Source: Rariloculus sp963665575 (GTDB taxonomy: Bacteria; Pseudomonadota; Gammaproteobacteria; Steroidobacterales; Rariloculaceae). From it: a stretch of 64,000 bases of DNA. The position numbers and the translations under genes are program-made. This document shows, in pieces, positions 18,618 to 29,348 of the stretch. The first letter of the stretch is position 1, and the number at the start of each line of letters is the position of its first letter. The notes under the pieces are model-generated. The model ran no database searches and had not been told where the DNA came from. It worked only from the letters and a program-made list of their open reading frames with translations. The stretch is from NCBI GenBank assembly GCA_963665575.2, contig CAXXDW010000003.1, forward strand, positions 992,001-1,056,000, written 5' to 3'.

Positions 18618-20042
18618 CGGAACGTCCTCCTCGATCCGCCCGAGACGGTGCTCCCGGGCCAGAAATGCTTTGCAGATCGCAGCCCGCAGTCCCGTGACCG
18701 CGCCGTCCGCCCGGATACGGGCCAGAATTCCAGCGAGCAGGGGATGAGGATAGCTCCCACCGACGAAGACCGACCTCATCAGCATCCCACCAAGGACTGG
18801 CGAGACCCGTTCCCGGGCCCCGTTCCAGTCGAGTTTCTCCCGGCTCCGGTCCAGCTGGGTCTCGATCAAGAGTGAAGAAACCGGTGGAGGTCGGCTCCAG
18901 GCGACTGGTTCGATCGAGAGATCCCGATGGTGCTCGCCGATCCGACGGGCCAAGTTCCCCATCGTATCCGCGTGCCAGAACCTGACGGACAACCGGGCCG
19001 CATTCGGAGCGAGCCCGAGCAGGTAGTACCGGGTGTCGTCCCGGAGATGTGGGTCGATTTCGGCCAACGGTCGTCCGGCGGCGATGGCCCGCATCCTCGC
19101 GTCGAGCTTCGCGGTCTCCTCCTCGTCCGAGAGGGAGGGGGACGGGTCGATCAGCAGATCCATCAGGTTCTCCGCCGCATCGGCTTCCGTACCTTCCCCT
19201 GCTCCTTCGGCCCAGTGGACGACGTTCGTGTCTCCGATCCGGACGTTTCGACCTCCCCGGTCCCTTCTTCGGAGCAGCAGGTTCAAGGCCGTCACGTATC
19301 CGAATGCGGCCCGCTGGGAAAACGGCGCGTGGATATCGCTCTTGTCCCCGGCGGACTTTCCGTAAGAGCAAAACGCATCCTGGTTGAACGAAACCAGCGA
19401 GGCGCCGGACGACTGTGCCCCGTCGACGCCTTTGATCGGAAGATGCAGCCGGGTCAACGGACCGTCGTTCCCCGAGACCATGCAGATTCCCGTGCCTTCC
19501 GCGCTGGCGTTCAGGTGAGCGGTCCAGACTTTTCGGGCCTCGTCCGTTTGGTGAACGAATTCCGGATGACCGTCCAACCGGAAGACCACGTTCGCTCCCA
19601 GCATCTCCTCCGCGTGAGGGAATTCGTCGTACTGATCCGGATCCCATGAGTTCAGGAAAGCCCGTAGTGCCTGGAGACCGGGGTCGGCGGAGTCTTTGAT
19701 CAGGCTCCGATGAAGTTCCCGGAACGCTTCGAAGTGGCGCTTCGACTGGACGGAGGAACCGTCGGGTTTTTCGCGCTGGATCCCCAAGACGTAGTCGGTC
19801 TTGTCCCACAGGAAGTACGGCCGGACACCGGAAGTCCGCATCTGGAGATATCGGGGAACTTCGAGGATCCGGGGCCGGGGCTGCTTGCCGCTCGTATCCA
19901 AAAGTGACTGCACGTCCACGGCCTCTCCCGGCGCGGAAAGGATGATCGCGTACGAAACCTTCTCTCGGGAGTAACCGAATTCCGGAGCCGCCCTCCGGGA
20001 GACAAGGCGGTCGTAGCGGCGGACAAGGGTCGAGACGATCAT
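18189..20042 (-). CDS. cas8c: Cascade large subunit Cas8c (Csd1, type I-C)
   Basis: A protein of 617 residues. The N-terminus MIVSTLVRRYDRLVSRRAAP followed by GYSREKVSYAIILS is typical of Csd1/Cas8c. In type I-C, Cas8c recognises the PAM and recruits Cas3. Its start overlaps the cas5 stop by one base (TAATG). A strong internal initiation site at 18617 probably yields the small subunit Cas11c from the same reading frame. The C-terminal tail is acidic and low in complexity (EPSGGEENGEANETVASGQE). Confidence 0.95.
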   Translation of the reverse strand: MIVSTLVRRYDRLVSRRAAPEFGYSREKVSYAIILSAPGEAVDVQSLLDTSGKQPRPRILEVPRYLQMRTSGVRPYFLWDKTDYVLGIQREKPDGSSVQSKRHFEAFRELHRSLIKDSADPGLQALRAFLNSWDPDQYDEFPHAEEMLGANVVFRLDGHPEFVHQTDEARKVWTAHLNASAEGTGICMVSGNDGPLTRLHLPIKGVDGAQSSGASLVSFNQDAFCSYGKSAGDKSDIHAPFSQRAAFGYVTALNLLLRRRDRGGRNVRIGDTNVVHWAEGAGEGTEADAAENLMDLLIDPSPSLSDEEETAKLDARMRAIAAGRPLAEIDPHLRDDTRYYLLGLAPNAARLSVRFWHADTMGNLARRIGEHHRDLSIEPVAWSRPPPVSSLLIETQLDRSREKLDWNGARERVSPVLGGMLMRSVFVGGSYPHPLLAGILARIRADGAVTGLRAAICKAFLAREHRLGRIEEDVPMSLDPNHDHPAYLLGRAFSLYDRLQFAALGETNATLKDRYYGSASATPVVVFPLLARGSIHHLGSLRKKGSGGLAHWYEQEIAGVLTKLGPEFPRVLSLEEQGRFALGYYHQTHRTKKAEPSGGEENGEANETVASGQEEPQ

Positions 20043-20713
20043 TAGCGGCGGATCTCTGCAGAGCCGGGGGACGGAATTTCGACCGTTCCGTCAACCATGC
20101 GAGCCTGGAAGAAAGTTGGGTTCATTCCGTTCTGGAAGTCGATATCGTACAGCATCCATCCGAGATCCCGGTCACGGTCGTCGGGTTCTAGTTCCGAGTC
20201 TGGAAACCCGCCCTCGACGAGTTCGAAGTGGGCGGGAAACTCCCTGTTCCCCAGGTAAGGCCTTTGGAAGCACTGGCCTTTCTGAGCCCGACGCCGCGAA
20301 GCGGACAGGTGCTTGGCCTCCTGTCCCTCGTCTCCCGAACCTTGAACGATCTCGAAACGGGCCTCGATCCCGTACCCGACATCCCGCAGGATCGTTGCCG
20401 CCCGCTGCTGCCGATTGTCCTCGATGTAGACCCGGGCATCGCTGGGCTTTCCGGACTTCATTGCCTTCCGGACGGTGCCTTCCGAGAGCTTGGAGCCGAT
20501 TTCGTTGCGGCGAAACGTCTCTAACCGAATTGGTTTCAGGACGTGGATTCGGTCGATCGTCCAGCGGATCTGCGGCTTCCAGTAGATGGCCTCGACGATG
20601 CCACGGGCGGCCGATGGCGTCATCACGTCGTAGGACAGCCTTTCGACTTTCATCTCCGGCCGCGTGAAGCACGCGTAGTCGCCCCAGACGTGAAGTTTCA
20701 GGCCGTAGCTCAT
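20042..20713 (-). CDS. cas5: crRNA-processing Cascade subunit Cas5 (type I-C)
   Basis: A protein of 223 residues: MSYGLKLHVWGDYACFTRPE, then KVERLSYDVMTPSAARGIVEA, the Cas5d/Cas5c signature. Type I-C systems lack Cas6, and Cas5 cuts the pre-crRNA at the repeat hairpin and stays on the 5' handle. No cas6 is present in this operon, which agrees. It lies 25 bp after cas3 and overlaps cas8c by one base. Confidence 0.95.
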   Translation of the reverse strand: MSYGLKLHVWGDYACFTRPEMKVERLSYDVMTPSAARGIVEAIYWKPQIRWTIDRIHVLKPIRLETFRRNEIGSKLSEGTVRKAMKSGKPSDARVYIEDNRQQRAATILRDVGYGIEARFEIVQGSGDEGQEAKHLSASRRRAQKGQCFQRPYLGNREFPAHFELVEGGFPDSELEPDDRDRDLGWMLYDIDFQNGMNPTFFQARMVDGTVEIPSPGSAEIRR

Positions 20714-20738
20714 GTCGGTCCTCCGCTCCCCGATCCCG

Positions 20739-23141
20739 TTAGTGGATCAGACCTTCAATCCGCAGGAATTCGGGTTCGCTCCAGTTCAGTCCCGTATCCG
20801 GTCTGTACAGATCTGCATTCACCAGCAGGAGGAACTGCTCGCCGAAGACTTCCGGCCGGATCGGGACAATCGCACCGGCAGCTGTCAAGGACAACCGGAC
20901 CCTTTTCGGGATCGAGACGGTATACGGCTGGAGCTTCCGGGCCAGACTGCCCGGGCGTGCCGCGTGCTCAAGCGCTCGAACCAACTTGCCGGCACGCTCG
21001 TCGAACCGGATAACGACCGGATCCATCGGGTCGTCGATCAGCCTGAAGTCTGCGGCAACCGATTCGAATGGAAAATCCAGCCCACCGGTCCGCTCGTTCA
21101 AGCGGTCGAGAATCCTCCGGGCGTCCAAGTTCTCTCCCTCGATCCAATAGACCTCTTGGAAGTACTCCCGGATCGCTTCGAGCGTCAGAGGATCCGGATG
21201 GCGTCGGAACAGTCCGCGGGCCGTGTCGGCCAGCTTGGCGACATCCGGGGGCGGCCTCCGGCCTGGAGCCTCCGCCGGACGGAACACGAATACGTCCCCC
21301 GAGTCGGACCGTCCTTCCCGGTTGCAGCGTCCGGCGGCCTGGACGATCGACTCCAGTCCGGCCTCGGCCCTCCAGACGACCGGAAAGTCCAGATCGACAC
21401 CAGCTTCGACCAGCGAGGTTGCGACCAGTCGCACCGATCGGCCGTCGGCCAGGGATTCCCCGACTCTCTCAAGGATCTTCCGCCGGTGGACCGCACACAT
21501 CGCCGTGGTCAGATGGACGGCACCCTCGGCCTCCCGAACCAACTCGAACAGCTCTCGCGCGTGCCGCCGAGTGTTGACGATGCAGAGCGCCTGGGGCTCT
21601 TCCCGGAGGCGTTTGGCGAGTTTGGAGTCGCCTATCGTTCCCCCGTCCCGGATCCGAACCCTCCGCAAGTTCTGGTTCAATCCCACGGGATCTGGAGCAA
21701 TCTCAACGCTTTTTTCGAATCCGCCCGGAAATCCGTCGGCCTTTCCGAGGGCTGGCTGGGTGGCCGTGCACAGGACGATCGTCGTGCCCCAGTTCCGCGC
21801 CAGTTCGTCGAGGGCCGCGACGCAGGGGCGCAGCAGTCGCAGCGGCAAAGTCTGGGCCTCGTCCAGCACGACGACCGAGTTGGCGACCCGGTGGAGCTTG
21901 CGGCACCGGGAGGTCCGATTCGCGAACAGACTCTCGAAGAACTGGACGGCCGTGGTGACGACGACCGGGGCATGCCAGTTCTCCATGTCGAGCCGGAGCT
22001 TGTCCCGGGCCTCCCGGGATTCGATCTTTTCCGACTCGAAAGCCCCGTGGTGCTCCAGGACGAATCCTTCCCCGTTCTCCGACAGAGCCCCGCGGAACAC
22101 GTCGGCTGTCTGCTCGACGATGCTGGTGTAGGGGATCACGTGGATCACCCGATCCTTTCGGTGACGGAGGGCGTGGCCCAGGGCGAAGGCCAGGGAGGTC
22201 AGGGTCTTTCCTCCCCCGGTCGGGACGGTCAGGGTGAAAACTCCCGGAGGTAGCTCGGCCCGTTTCCGGGCGGTCTCCAGAACCTCCCGTCGGAGATCGT
22301 TGACGGGCCCGGTCTTGGCCGTCCGGACCAGCTCCGCGAGGTGCCGGTCGAGCCGGTTCGAAAGCTCCCGAAGATGCGGATGCCCGCCTCGATCAACAGA
22401 TCGACCCTCAACGGAGGCGAACCACTCCTCGGTATCCAGATAGTCCGCGTCGACAAGGGCCGAAAATACCATCCGGACCAGGAACGAGAATCCGAACCCG
22501 GCACCCGCGGATCCTCTCTTCAATTTGAGCGAGAGGAGATCAATCTCCGGGAGCTCGATTTCGATTTCCCATGTCGGATCGGGAACCGGGACGTCCCGAG
22601 ACAGACGTTCGGTCAGAGTGGAAATCCGGCTTCCGCCATCCCCGTCTGCGAGCCCCGCGTGGTGCCCAGCAATCCCGTAGGCCAGGAGCTTTCCCAGTTT
22701 CGGCCCATAGCGCTCGATTGCGACCTGGGCGCCGGCGGTCGAGTGGTCGACCCGCCTCTCGGCTCCTTGGAGCCGGGCTTGGAATTCCGGGGTGTATTTG
22801 CCTAGGTCATGAAGAAGACCGGACGCTTGGGCCAAGTCCGAATACCCCGAACCGGAAAGGAATTCAGCAGCTAGCCTCCCGGTCTTCTCGAGGTGCTCGG
22901 AAAGGAGATGCATTCGTTCAGCATCCCCACGATGGGCGTAGAATTGGCTTGGCAACGTCTTGAACTCTACAGATGCTCGTTGGGCTGTGCACACGCGGGG
23001 GGATCGCCTTCTGGCGATCGTCCACGGCGAAACTCGGCCGCGACCGATAACGGGGCTCCCGTTGCGAAACTCGCTGGCGAAGCTCCGACCGTCTAGTAAA
23101 GTCTCCACGGCCAGGCGATGAACCTGAGCTTCAGCGTTCAC
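20739..23141 (-). CDS. cas3: CRISPR-associated nuclease-helicase Cas3 (type I-C)
   Basis: Up to 800 residues. The GTG at 23141 gives a 60-residue N-terminal stretch that does not look like Cas3; homology begins near QFYAHRGDAERM, so the TTG at 22955 or the GTG at 22994 may be the real start. The HD nuclease domain has LLHDLGKYTPEFQ and GHHAGL. The helicase has Walker A VPTGGGKTLTS, the DEAH-box variant VVLDEAQTLP and SLVEAGVDLDFP. Cas3 unwinds and degrades DNA marked by Cascade. It is the first gene of the operon. Confidence 0.95.
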   Translation of the reverse strand: MNAEAQVHRLAVETLLDGRSFASEFRNGSPVIGRGRVSPWTIARRRSPRVCTAQRASVEFKTLPSQFYAHRGDAERMHLLSEHLEKTGRLAAEFLSGSGYSDLAQASGLLHDLGKYTPEFQARLQGAERRVDHSTAGAQVAIERYGPKLGKLLAYGIAGHHAGLADGDGGSRISTLTERLSRDVPVPDPTWEIEIELPEIDLLSLKLKRGSAGAGFGFSFLVRMVFSALVDADYLDTEEWFASVEGRSVDRGGHPHLRELSNRLDRHLAELVRTAKTGPVNDLRREVLETARKRAELPPGVFTLTVPTGGGKTLTSLAFALGHALRHRKDRVIHVIPYTSIVEQTADVFRGALSENGEGFVLEHHGAFESEKIESREARDKLRLDMENWHAPVVVTTAVQFFESLFANRTSRCRKLHRVANSVVVLDEAQTLPLRLLRPCVAALDELARNWGTTIVLCTATQPALGKADGFPGGFEKSVEIAPDPVGLNQNLRRVRIRDGGTIGDSKLAKRLREEPQALCIVNTRRHARELFELVREAEGAVHLTTAMCAVHRRKILERVGESLADGRSVRLVATSLVEAGVDLDFPVVWRAEAGLESIVQAAGRCNREGRSDSGDVFVFRPAEAPGRRPPPDVAKLADTARGLFRRHPDPLTLEAIREYFQEVYWIEGENLDARRILDRLNERTGGLDFPFESVAADFRLIDDPMDPVVIRFDERAGKLVRALEHAARPGSLARKLQPYTVSIPKRVRLSLTAAGAIVPIRPEVFGEQFLLLVNADLYRPDTGLNWSEPEFLRIEGLIH

Positions 23142-23222
23142 TTCCCCCTATACCGCTGGCCATCGGACCAGGTTCGCACGCTCCGGCTGACCTACCCCCA
23201 GCGACCGGTCCAAGTCGAATGT

Positions 23223-23520
<298 letters not shown>

Positions 23521-23536
23521 CGCGGCGCGGGGCGCA

Positions 23537-23657
23537 CGGCGAGCAGGCGAAGGCGGTTGAGCGACTGAGGGCCGAGGTGGCTGAGCGCGACCAGGGGATC
23601 GGGGAGCTGACGATCGCCAATCGGGTTTTACCACAACTCTCGGGCGCGTTGAGCTGA
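23537..23657 (+). pseudogene. Possible coiled-coil transposase fragment
   Basis: The plus strand reads KAVERLRAEVAERDQGIGEL and TIANRVLPQLSGALS then a stop. It resembles the leucine-zipper region found in many transposase helper proteins. It is short and has no start, so support is weak. Confidence 0.3.
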
Positions 23658-23718
23658 GCGGCGAGGTTGGTCGGGTGGCGGACCCAACCGGTCGCAATGA
23701 TCGGGCCGTCCTGAACGC

Positions 23719-24048
23719 TTATCCTGCCTGTTTGACCGAGACCTTCCCGGTCAGAAGATCGAGTTTCACGATCGCTCCTTCGTGGACGAGCGGGAGTTCG
23801 TTCTCTTCGAGCGGCCCCTCGGCCGGTCCATCGCCGCCGGCCGGCAGCAGGAAATAGACCTGCTCGCTCAACTCGAGAAGCGATGGGTTCGCCGCGATCT
23901 CCCGGGTGAGATCAACCGCCTCGCCATCGACATCGAAAACTGTCGCAATGGTGTCGGGTCGCCTGACGGCGCAAAAGGCCACTACCGCCGCGTGAGCCGG
24001 GGACTGCGGTGGGGATTGCGTGTTGATCCTCCATGTCACCCGTGCCAA
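23719..24048 (-). CDS. Hypothetical protein
   Basis: A protein of 109 residues. I chose the TTG at 24048 because AAGGAGG lies 6 bases upstream (a GTG at 24051 is closer). The C-terminal part (FDVDGEAVDLTREIAANPSL, then EVYFLLP-like and HEGAIVKLDLLTGKVSVKQA) looks like a compact beta-rich domain. I do not recognise the family. It sits between IS3 and TnpB remnants. Confidence 0.5.
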   Translation of the reverse strand: MARVTWRINTQSPPQSPAHAAVVAFCAVRRPDTIATVFDVDGEAVDLTREIAANPSLLELSEQVYFLLPAGGDGPAEGPLEENELPLVHEGAIVKLDLLTGKVSVKQAG

Positions 24049-24178
24049 CACGGACCTCCTTGGACCCTTCCCGGTCCTGTAGCGTCTATTACCGTACCGG
24101 CTTTCCCGAAGGTTCCAAACCTTGAACCGGAGTGCCCGCGGTCCGGTGAACACAACCGGGCGACTTGGCGTCGGTCCC

Positions 24179-24716
24179 TCACACGGCTGTGGCGGTTCCG
24201 TACCGGCTTGTTCGCGCGCAGTCCGTTCGCGTTTCAGCGGGTACCGGATCGGACCCGGATCGAGTCGGTCGCGGTTCCGGGAGCGTTCCCTCCACACCGA
24301 TTGTCCGACCGACGCCCGCCGGTCGTGTTTCGCTGAGCCGGCGTAGGCCATCCTGCTCGAGATTCCGCGCCGCATTGGCGTCACGGTCGTGTTCCGCACC
24401 GCAGCCCTCGCGGCGCCAGTGCCGGTACGCCGGCGTCCGGGCCTGCCGGACTGCAGGGCACCCGCTGCGGCGCTTCGTGCTCGAGAACCCGGGTTCCACC
24501 TCGACGTGGGTCCGGCCCGCCCGCTCCGACCTGTCGGCGACCTGCCAGCGCAGTCCCCTCCAGCCCGCGTCGGCGATCGCTCTCGCCGGGCCGCGGTTGC
24601 GCGGCATCCCCCGCACGTTCAGGGTCTCGATGAAGATGGCTCGGTTCTCGTCCACCGGCCGCCTCGACACCGGGTGCAGGAAGTTGGCACGGGCGTCCGC
24701 CACCCGGGAGTGAAGC
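24179..24716 (-). pseudogene. TnpB (IS200/IS605 OrfB) C-terminal remnant
   Basis: It encodes IETLNVRGMPRNRGPARAIA, TKRRSGCPAVRQAR and GCGAEHDRDANAARNLEQ, all matching the copy at 62.4-63.7 kb. Several zinc-finger Cys are mutated and the N-terminal two thirds are absent. Homology stops at about 24716, exactly where a CRISPR-like 29-bp motif begins. The downstream end matches the 3' end of the larger copy. Confidence 0.85.
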
Positions 24717-24745
24717 GTGTTTCCCGCCCACGCGGGGATGCCCCG
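24717..24745 (+). repeat. Solitary type I-E-like CRISPR repeat
   Basis: The 29 bp begin GTGTTTCCCGCCCACGCGGG and end GATGCCCCG. They differ at about four positions from the common I-E form (GTGTTCCCCGCGC...GATGAACCG). No second copy follows at the expected 61-bp distance. Confidence 0.45.
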
Positions 24746-24865
24746 CCAATACTCGAGGAAGTCGTCAAGTTGATTCTGCAGACGCTCCAGCGCGAGAACA
24801 ATACCGGGCGCGACGTGCCGTGCAGCCCTTCGGAGTCCACCGAAGGGATCGCCGTAGTCCGCGTC

Positions 24866-25252
24866 TTACAAGGAATGCAGCCGTATGTCGCGCAAGCCAC
24901 CGAGATGCTCTACAAGGCTCTCAACGGCATGTAGCAATTCCTCGAGTGGGCCAGACCTCACCTCAGGGTATTCGGCCGCGATTGCCTTCGATGCCCGACC
25001 GGCCCACCCGGGCACGAAACGGCATTGCCTGGTCGGCTCGATCCCTTGGTCCAGAAGCATTGAGTCCGGAACGAGATCAAAGGCAATCGGGTCCGCCCAG
25101 TCGGTAACGGCCAACGCCACGCGCGATGCATTCATATGTTCCAAATTGCGGAACGCGATCACTCGCATCGCCTCGACCAACAGGCACCGATGCCATTGAA
25201 GCTTCTTGTAACGTCTCAACAGACCCTTGTCGAAAGTCACAGGCAAGCTCAC
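24866..25252 (-). CDS. Hypothetical protein
   Basis: A protein of 128 residues with a GTG start (MSLPVTFDKGLLRRYKKLQW...). It is soluble, with no recognised motif. A short open frame in another phase (25077-25355, MDWTSHIDIASGTAYGGLRV) overlaps its 5' end. The two may once have been one gene split by a frameshift. Confidence 0.45.
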   Translation of the reverse strand: MSLPVTFDKGLLRRYKKLQWHRCLLVEAMRVIAFRNLEHMNASRVALAVTDWADPIAFDLVPDSMLLDQGIEPTRQCRFVPGWAGRASKAIAAEYPEVRSGPLEELLHAVESLVEHLGGLRDIRLHSL

Positions 25253-25567
25253 CCTTCAGAATTGCGTTCGCGGATCCGGTCGGTTCCGCGCGATCGACGC
25301 GCAGTCCGCCATAAGCTGTACCGGAGGCAATATCGATGTGGCTGGTCCAATCCATTAGTCTCCTGCGCCGGCACCTTCATGGCGCCCGAACAACGACCGC
25401 AGTCGAGGTCAAGTTCGCACCGGGACCGCCGGCGGCCGTGGCATGCGAGCACGCTGAACGCCTGATTTCCCGGGAATGCGTCCGCTTGTCATCCAGGCTC
25501 CAAGCGCGCCAGAATCGTCATGGGCTCTCGCATCTTTTCGCGCGAGCCGGTTACCGGGAACGGACAA

Positions 25568-26845
25568 ATGAGCTTATTTGAAATCGGCGCCTTCCTGACC
25601 GGGCTCTCGGCGCTGTTCGGCTACATCAATTACCGCTATGTGCGCGCGCCTCATACCATAGGGTTGGTGCTCATCGCGCTGGCGGCCTCGCTGGCGATGC
25701 TGCTGGTCGAGTCCGTGGTTCCGGCGGCGAACGTCGACGCACTGATTGTCGGCGTGCTGGGAAGGATCGACTTTCATGACACGCTGATGCACGGCATGCT
25801 GAGTTTCCTCTTGTTTGCGGGCGCGCTTCACGTGGACTTGTCTGCCCTGCGCAGGCGAGTGCTCACGATAGGAATCATGGCGACGGTGGGAACGCTGATC
25901 TCAACCGGTGTCATCGGCACGGCCACGTGGCTGTTGGCGCAGTGGGCGGGGCACCCGATCCCCTTCGGCTGGGCGTTGGTCTTTGGCGCGCTGATCAGTC
26001 CGACGGACCCGGTCGCGGTTCTGGCCTTGTTCCGTACCGTCCCCGTGCCACGCGCCTTGCGGGTGACGTTGGCCGGAGAGTCCCTGTTCAATGACGGCGT
26101 CGGCGTGGTGGTCTTCACCATTCTCCTCGGCGTCGCCATGCACGGCGGCGAACCCGGTGTCGTGCATATCGGCGAGCTGTTCGCCGTGGAAGTGCTCGGC
26201 GGCATGCTGCTGGGGCTGCTCGCAGGCTACCTGTGCTACCGCGCGGTTTACCGCCTGGACGACCCGAATCTGCAGGTACTGATCACCCTGGCGGCGGTCA
26301 TGGTGTGCTACGCGGCGGCCGCCAGGCTCGGCGCAAGCGGCCCCATCGCCATGGTTGTCGCGGGGATCTTCATCGGCAACCAGGACCTAAAGTACGCCAT
26401 GAACGGGCACTCCCGCGAGAATCTTCAGGGGTTCTGGTCCCTTCTCGACGCGATTCTCAATTCCGTACTCTTTCTGCTGATCGGGCTGGAAGTGCTGATC
26501 ATTGCCCGCAGCGGCCTTGAATACTGGATGGGATTGCTTCTCATCCCGGTTGCCCTCTGCGGTCGTTGGCTGAGCGTGGTTGTCTCCCTGGGCGTGTTGC
26601 GTCGCTGGGAGGCGCATTCCAGGGGTACGGTGCCGGTGCTGACATGGGGCGGACTGCGAGGCGGAATCGCCGTCGCGCTGGCGTTGTCTCTGCCGACGAA
26701 CGAATTTCGACCGTTTCTGCTCAGCGCGACCTACGTCATCGTCGTGTTCTCCATCATCGTACAGGGATTGACGGTCGCTGCGCTGATCCGGCGGGTCGTG
26801 CCGGCCGAGGCGGGAAAGTCGGAAACAACGGCACCCGCAGCTTGA
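25568..26845 (+). CDS. CPA1-family Na+(K+)/H+ antiporter
   Basis: A protein of 425 residues from the ATG at 25568 (MSLFEIGAFLTGLSALFGYI); the frame is open to 25520. About 11-12 membrane segments are visible. Family motifs are present: SPTDPVAVLALFRT, GESLFNDGVGVVVFTILLG with the Asn-Asp ion-binding pair, and LTWGGLRGGIAVALALSLP near the end. It exchanges monovalent cations for protons across the inner membrane for pH and salt balance. It lacks the long cytosolic C-terminus of some homologues. It stands alone. Confidence 0.93.
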   Translation: MSLFEIGAFLTGLSALFGYINYRYVRAPHTIGLVLIALAASLAMLLVESVVPAANVDALIVGVLGRIDFHDTLMHGMLSFLLFAGALHVDLSALRRRVLTIGIMATVGTLISTGVIGTATWLLAQWAGHPIPFGWALVFGALISPTDPVAVLALFRTVPVPRALRVTLAGESLFNDGVGVVVFTILLGVAMHGGEPGVVHIGELFAVEVLGGMLLGLLAGYLCYRAVYRLDDPNLQVLITLAAVMVCYAAAARLGASGPIAMVVAGIFIGNQDLKYAMNGHSRENLQGFWSLLDAILNSVLFLLIGLEVLIIARSGLEYWMGLLLIPVALCGRWLSVVVSLGVLRRWEAHSRGTVPVLTWGGLRGGIAVALALSLPTNEFRPFLLSATYVIVVFSIIVQGLTVAALIRRVVPAEAGKSETTAPAA

Positions 26846-27759
26846 GCAGGGGGGCCGATCCTCGGTATCTCTCGGTGTCCGCCCGCTCGGCGCGCCGGCA
26901 ACAGGCACCTCAGATTGAACGGCGTGCCGCCCGAATTCTGGAGCTGTTGGAGCGAACGATCGCCGGTCCCGCTTTCCCGATCAAGCCATGGAACACCGGA
27001 ACGGCGTGCGCCCAGCCCATGGCTTCGGATCTGTGCCGGGCTCGATCGTCCTGATCCAGGCTGCACAGCACCCCACGGGACGAAAGACGCCATGGACCCT
27101 CGTCTGCACCCAGCGCGGATTCGATTCGCGTACCCGTTAGCGGGACACGCGCCGGTTCACGCCCAAAGACAGGTCGGGGGCAGCGTGCAGGAGCCGTCCC
27201 GGACGAGAACGTCCCGCCGGTCCACCGCGCAATCGGGCAAGCACACGGTCAAGTGGACCGGCGGGTCCGATGCGCGGGCGACGCCGAAAGGCGCGATTTT
27301 CCCATCAACGATTCGCAATCCGTTCCGTCTGCCGAGTTCCAGCCGATCTGGACAACCGGACGACAACGCACTCAGCCATTTCTTTTCCGTTGTCGCTCCA
27401 CTACCGCAAGTCGCTGTATACGGCACGCCCGGTGTGCGCCCACGAGTTTGGAACGTGCGGCCTCGTTTCGATGCCGGTCTCGAAGTGCGTTGTGATCAGC
27501 GGTTCGGCCGACCCTCGCGCCGGACCCTACGCGATGTATCGGCCGACGCGGGCCATGAAGGACCGCCGGAAGGCGAATTCGACGAACCGCATCGCTGCAT
27601 CCAACCGCAGCGTACCGGCCGGCACCGCCAATCGATCGAAGTCCAGCACCCGGCCGTTTCACTGCGAACGGCCCCGAAGCCCGTGGATCGGTCGCCGGTG
27701 TCCCTGATCGTCGCCTACGTGGCACTGACGGCCGCTGACGCCGCGAAGTACATGGGAGA

Positions 27760-28128
27760 TCACGATCGCGCGGAATCGGCTGTGCGCTCGCGGGTGGCTT
27801 CCGATGCTTGCTCTCGCTCCGGCCCGCGTGCGCGTCGGCACAGATCGCAACGCCTCCGTCGCTTGTGCGGACGCCCGAGACGCGGCCGGATCGGCAGCAT
27901 ACGCCCACAGCGCTCGCAGCGGGCGTTTGCGGCCGGAACCATCGAGCGCAGCGCGCGGCGGGCCGAGAATCTTGAATCGACCGCCAGCACGCTGGACCGC
28001 GAATCGAGCCAGCACCCGTCTACCATGTACAAGAGCCATCCTCGGCCGGTTCCGCCAGGCTCGGCATACGCGACGCGGCGCGCACCGTCGGAAACGGTCA
28101 TGGCCCGCTGTGTTTCGAGCAGCTCCAC
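27760..28128 (-). CDS. Hypothetical protein with paired Cys (zinc-ribbon-like)
   Basis: A protein of 122 residues with a GTG start; the frame is open about 15 codons further up without an obvious start. ARCERCGRMLPIRPRLGRPH followed by CDLCRRA gives two CxxC pairs, suggesting a zinc site. Third codon positions are GC-rich as expected of a gene. No partner gene is near, and it may be a remnant. Confidence 0.35.
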   Translation of the reverse strand: MELLETQRAMTVSDGARRVAYAEPGGTGRGWLLYMVDGCWLDSRSSVLAVDSRFSARRALRSMVPAANARCERCGRMLPIRPRLGRPHKRRRRCDLCRRARGPEREQASEATRERTADSARS

Positions 28129-29348
28129 GGCGCGCGATGCTACCGAATCGGGCGCGGCCAGTCACGCCGTCGAAAGATGAGCCCGCCCTCAGCATTTCGC
28201 TTACTGCTACAGGGAACGGGGCAACACGGAGAACGGGCTCGCCACCAACCGTATCACGCAAGCGTGCCGCTCGTCACAAGCGCCGGTCCGCACCGGTAAC
28301 GGCTTGATTGTGAATTTGCCGCGAACGCCCCATGCGCTCCAGCGTGCCGTCAAACGCAGTTCGGCAGGGCAATCCCCCGTCGGAGCCACGCGAGAGCGCC
28401 CCGACGCGCCCTCGATGCCGGCGCCGTCGCGAATGCGCTTGGCGCTGGTTCCCTTTCGAGTTCATCCGCCGGTACCGCAGGTACAGCAAAACCCCGCACC
28501 AGGACCATGACGACGCCCATCGCCGGTTGAAGCGCAGCGGACAAAGCCCCATCAACACGCGGGTCTTTTCACCCCATTGGCGACATGGCCAACCCGGAGG
28601 GCGCCGCCACCACGACCAAAGCGCTTGTCCCCACCGCCACCGCAGCTGCGCCCGCGAGTGTCGAGACACCAGCCACAACTCGCCGCGCATTCCGATTGCA
28701 CGATCTGAAGTGTTTGGTGCATCCGGAATGTCGGGGCGGTTCAAAGCCTCCGCTTTGCCGTTCGTGATTGGGGCTCCAGACCACGAAGTTGCCGCAGGCG
28801 CAGAGTGCCGACCGGTCACCTTTCCAAACGAATGTCGACTCTTGGGCGGCGACAGCCGCCATGAAGGCCAGAGAACAACGATCAGCCCGTGAGTCAAGCA
28901 ATGTTGTATGGCAATTGTTCACGATCTCGGGCCACGTACGCATCACGGCGCTGGCCTGCGGCGCCAAGATTCAGTGCCCCGAGCGAACTTCCATGCCGTA
29001 TTGCAGCGACAGCTATGTCGCCAAGCCGAAACCGTGCCGCAAACCGGCGGCCCGCGCCCTCGAGCGCTCGCATGCCCCCTTGCACCGACCGATCTTAAGT
29101 CCTTCTCGGCCATCGCCGGGTCTCTTGTGCCGTCGCCGAGGCCGGCTTGGCGATGCCGTCCGCCGCACCCGCATGCGTCGGAGGATTGTCCCCAAGCCGG
29201 GCGTGGCCCGGCCGGCCGATGCGGTGCGGCCTGTCCGGGCGCAGGGCTGCGACGGCTCCGCAAGGCGCGCCGTAGTATCGCGAGCCGTCCCCGGGTTCGT
29301 AGCTCAGCCTCAGCCGGGGTTGCGTTCGGAAGGGGGCCGCAGCCGATT

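Noticed and set aside
20739..22955. Cas3 as a pseudogene because of its odd N-terminus
   Set aside because: HD, Walker A and DEAQ motifs are intact and the frame is unbroken; the odd residues are best explained by a too-early start.
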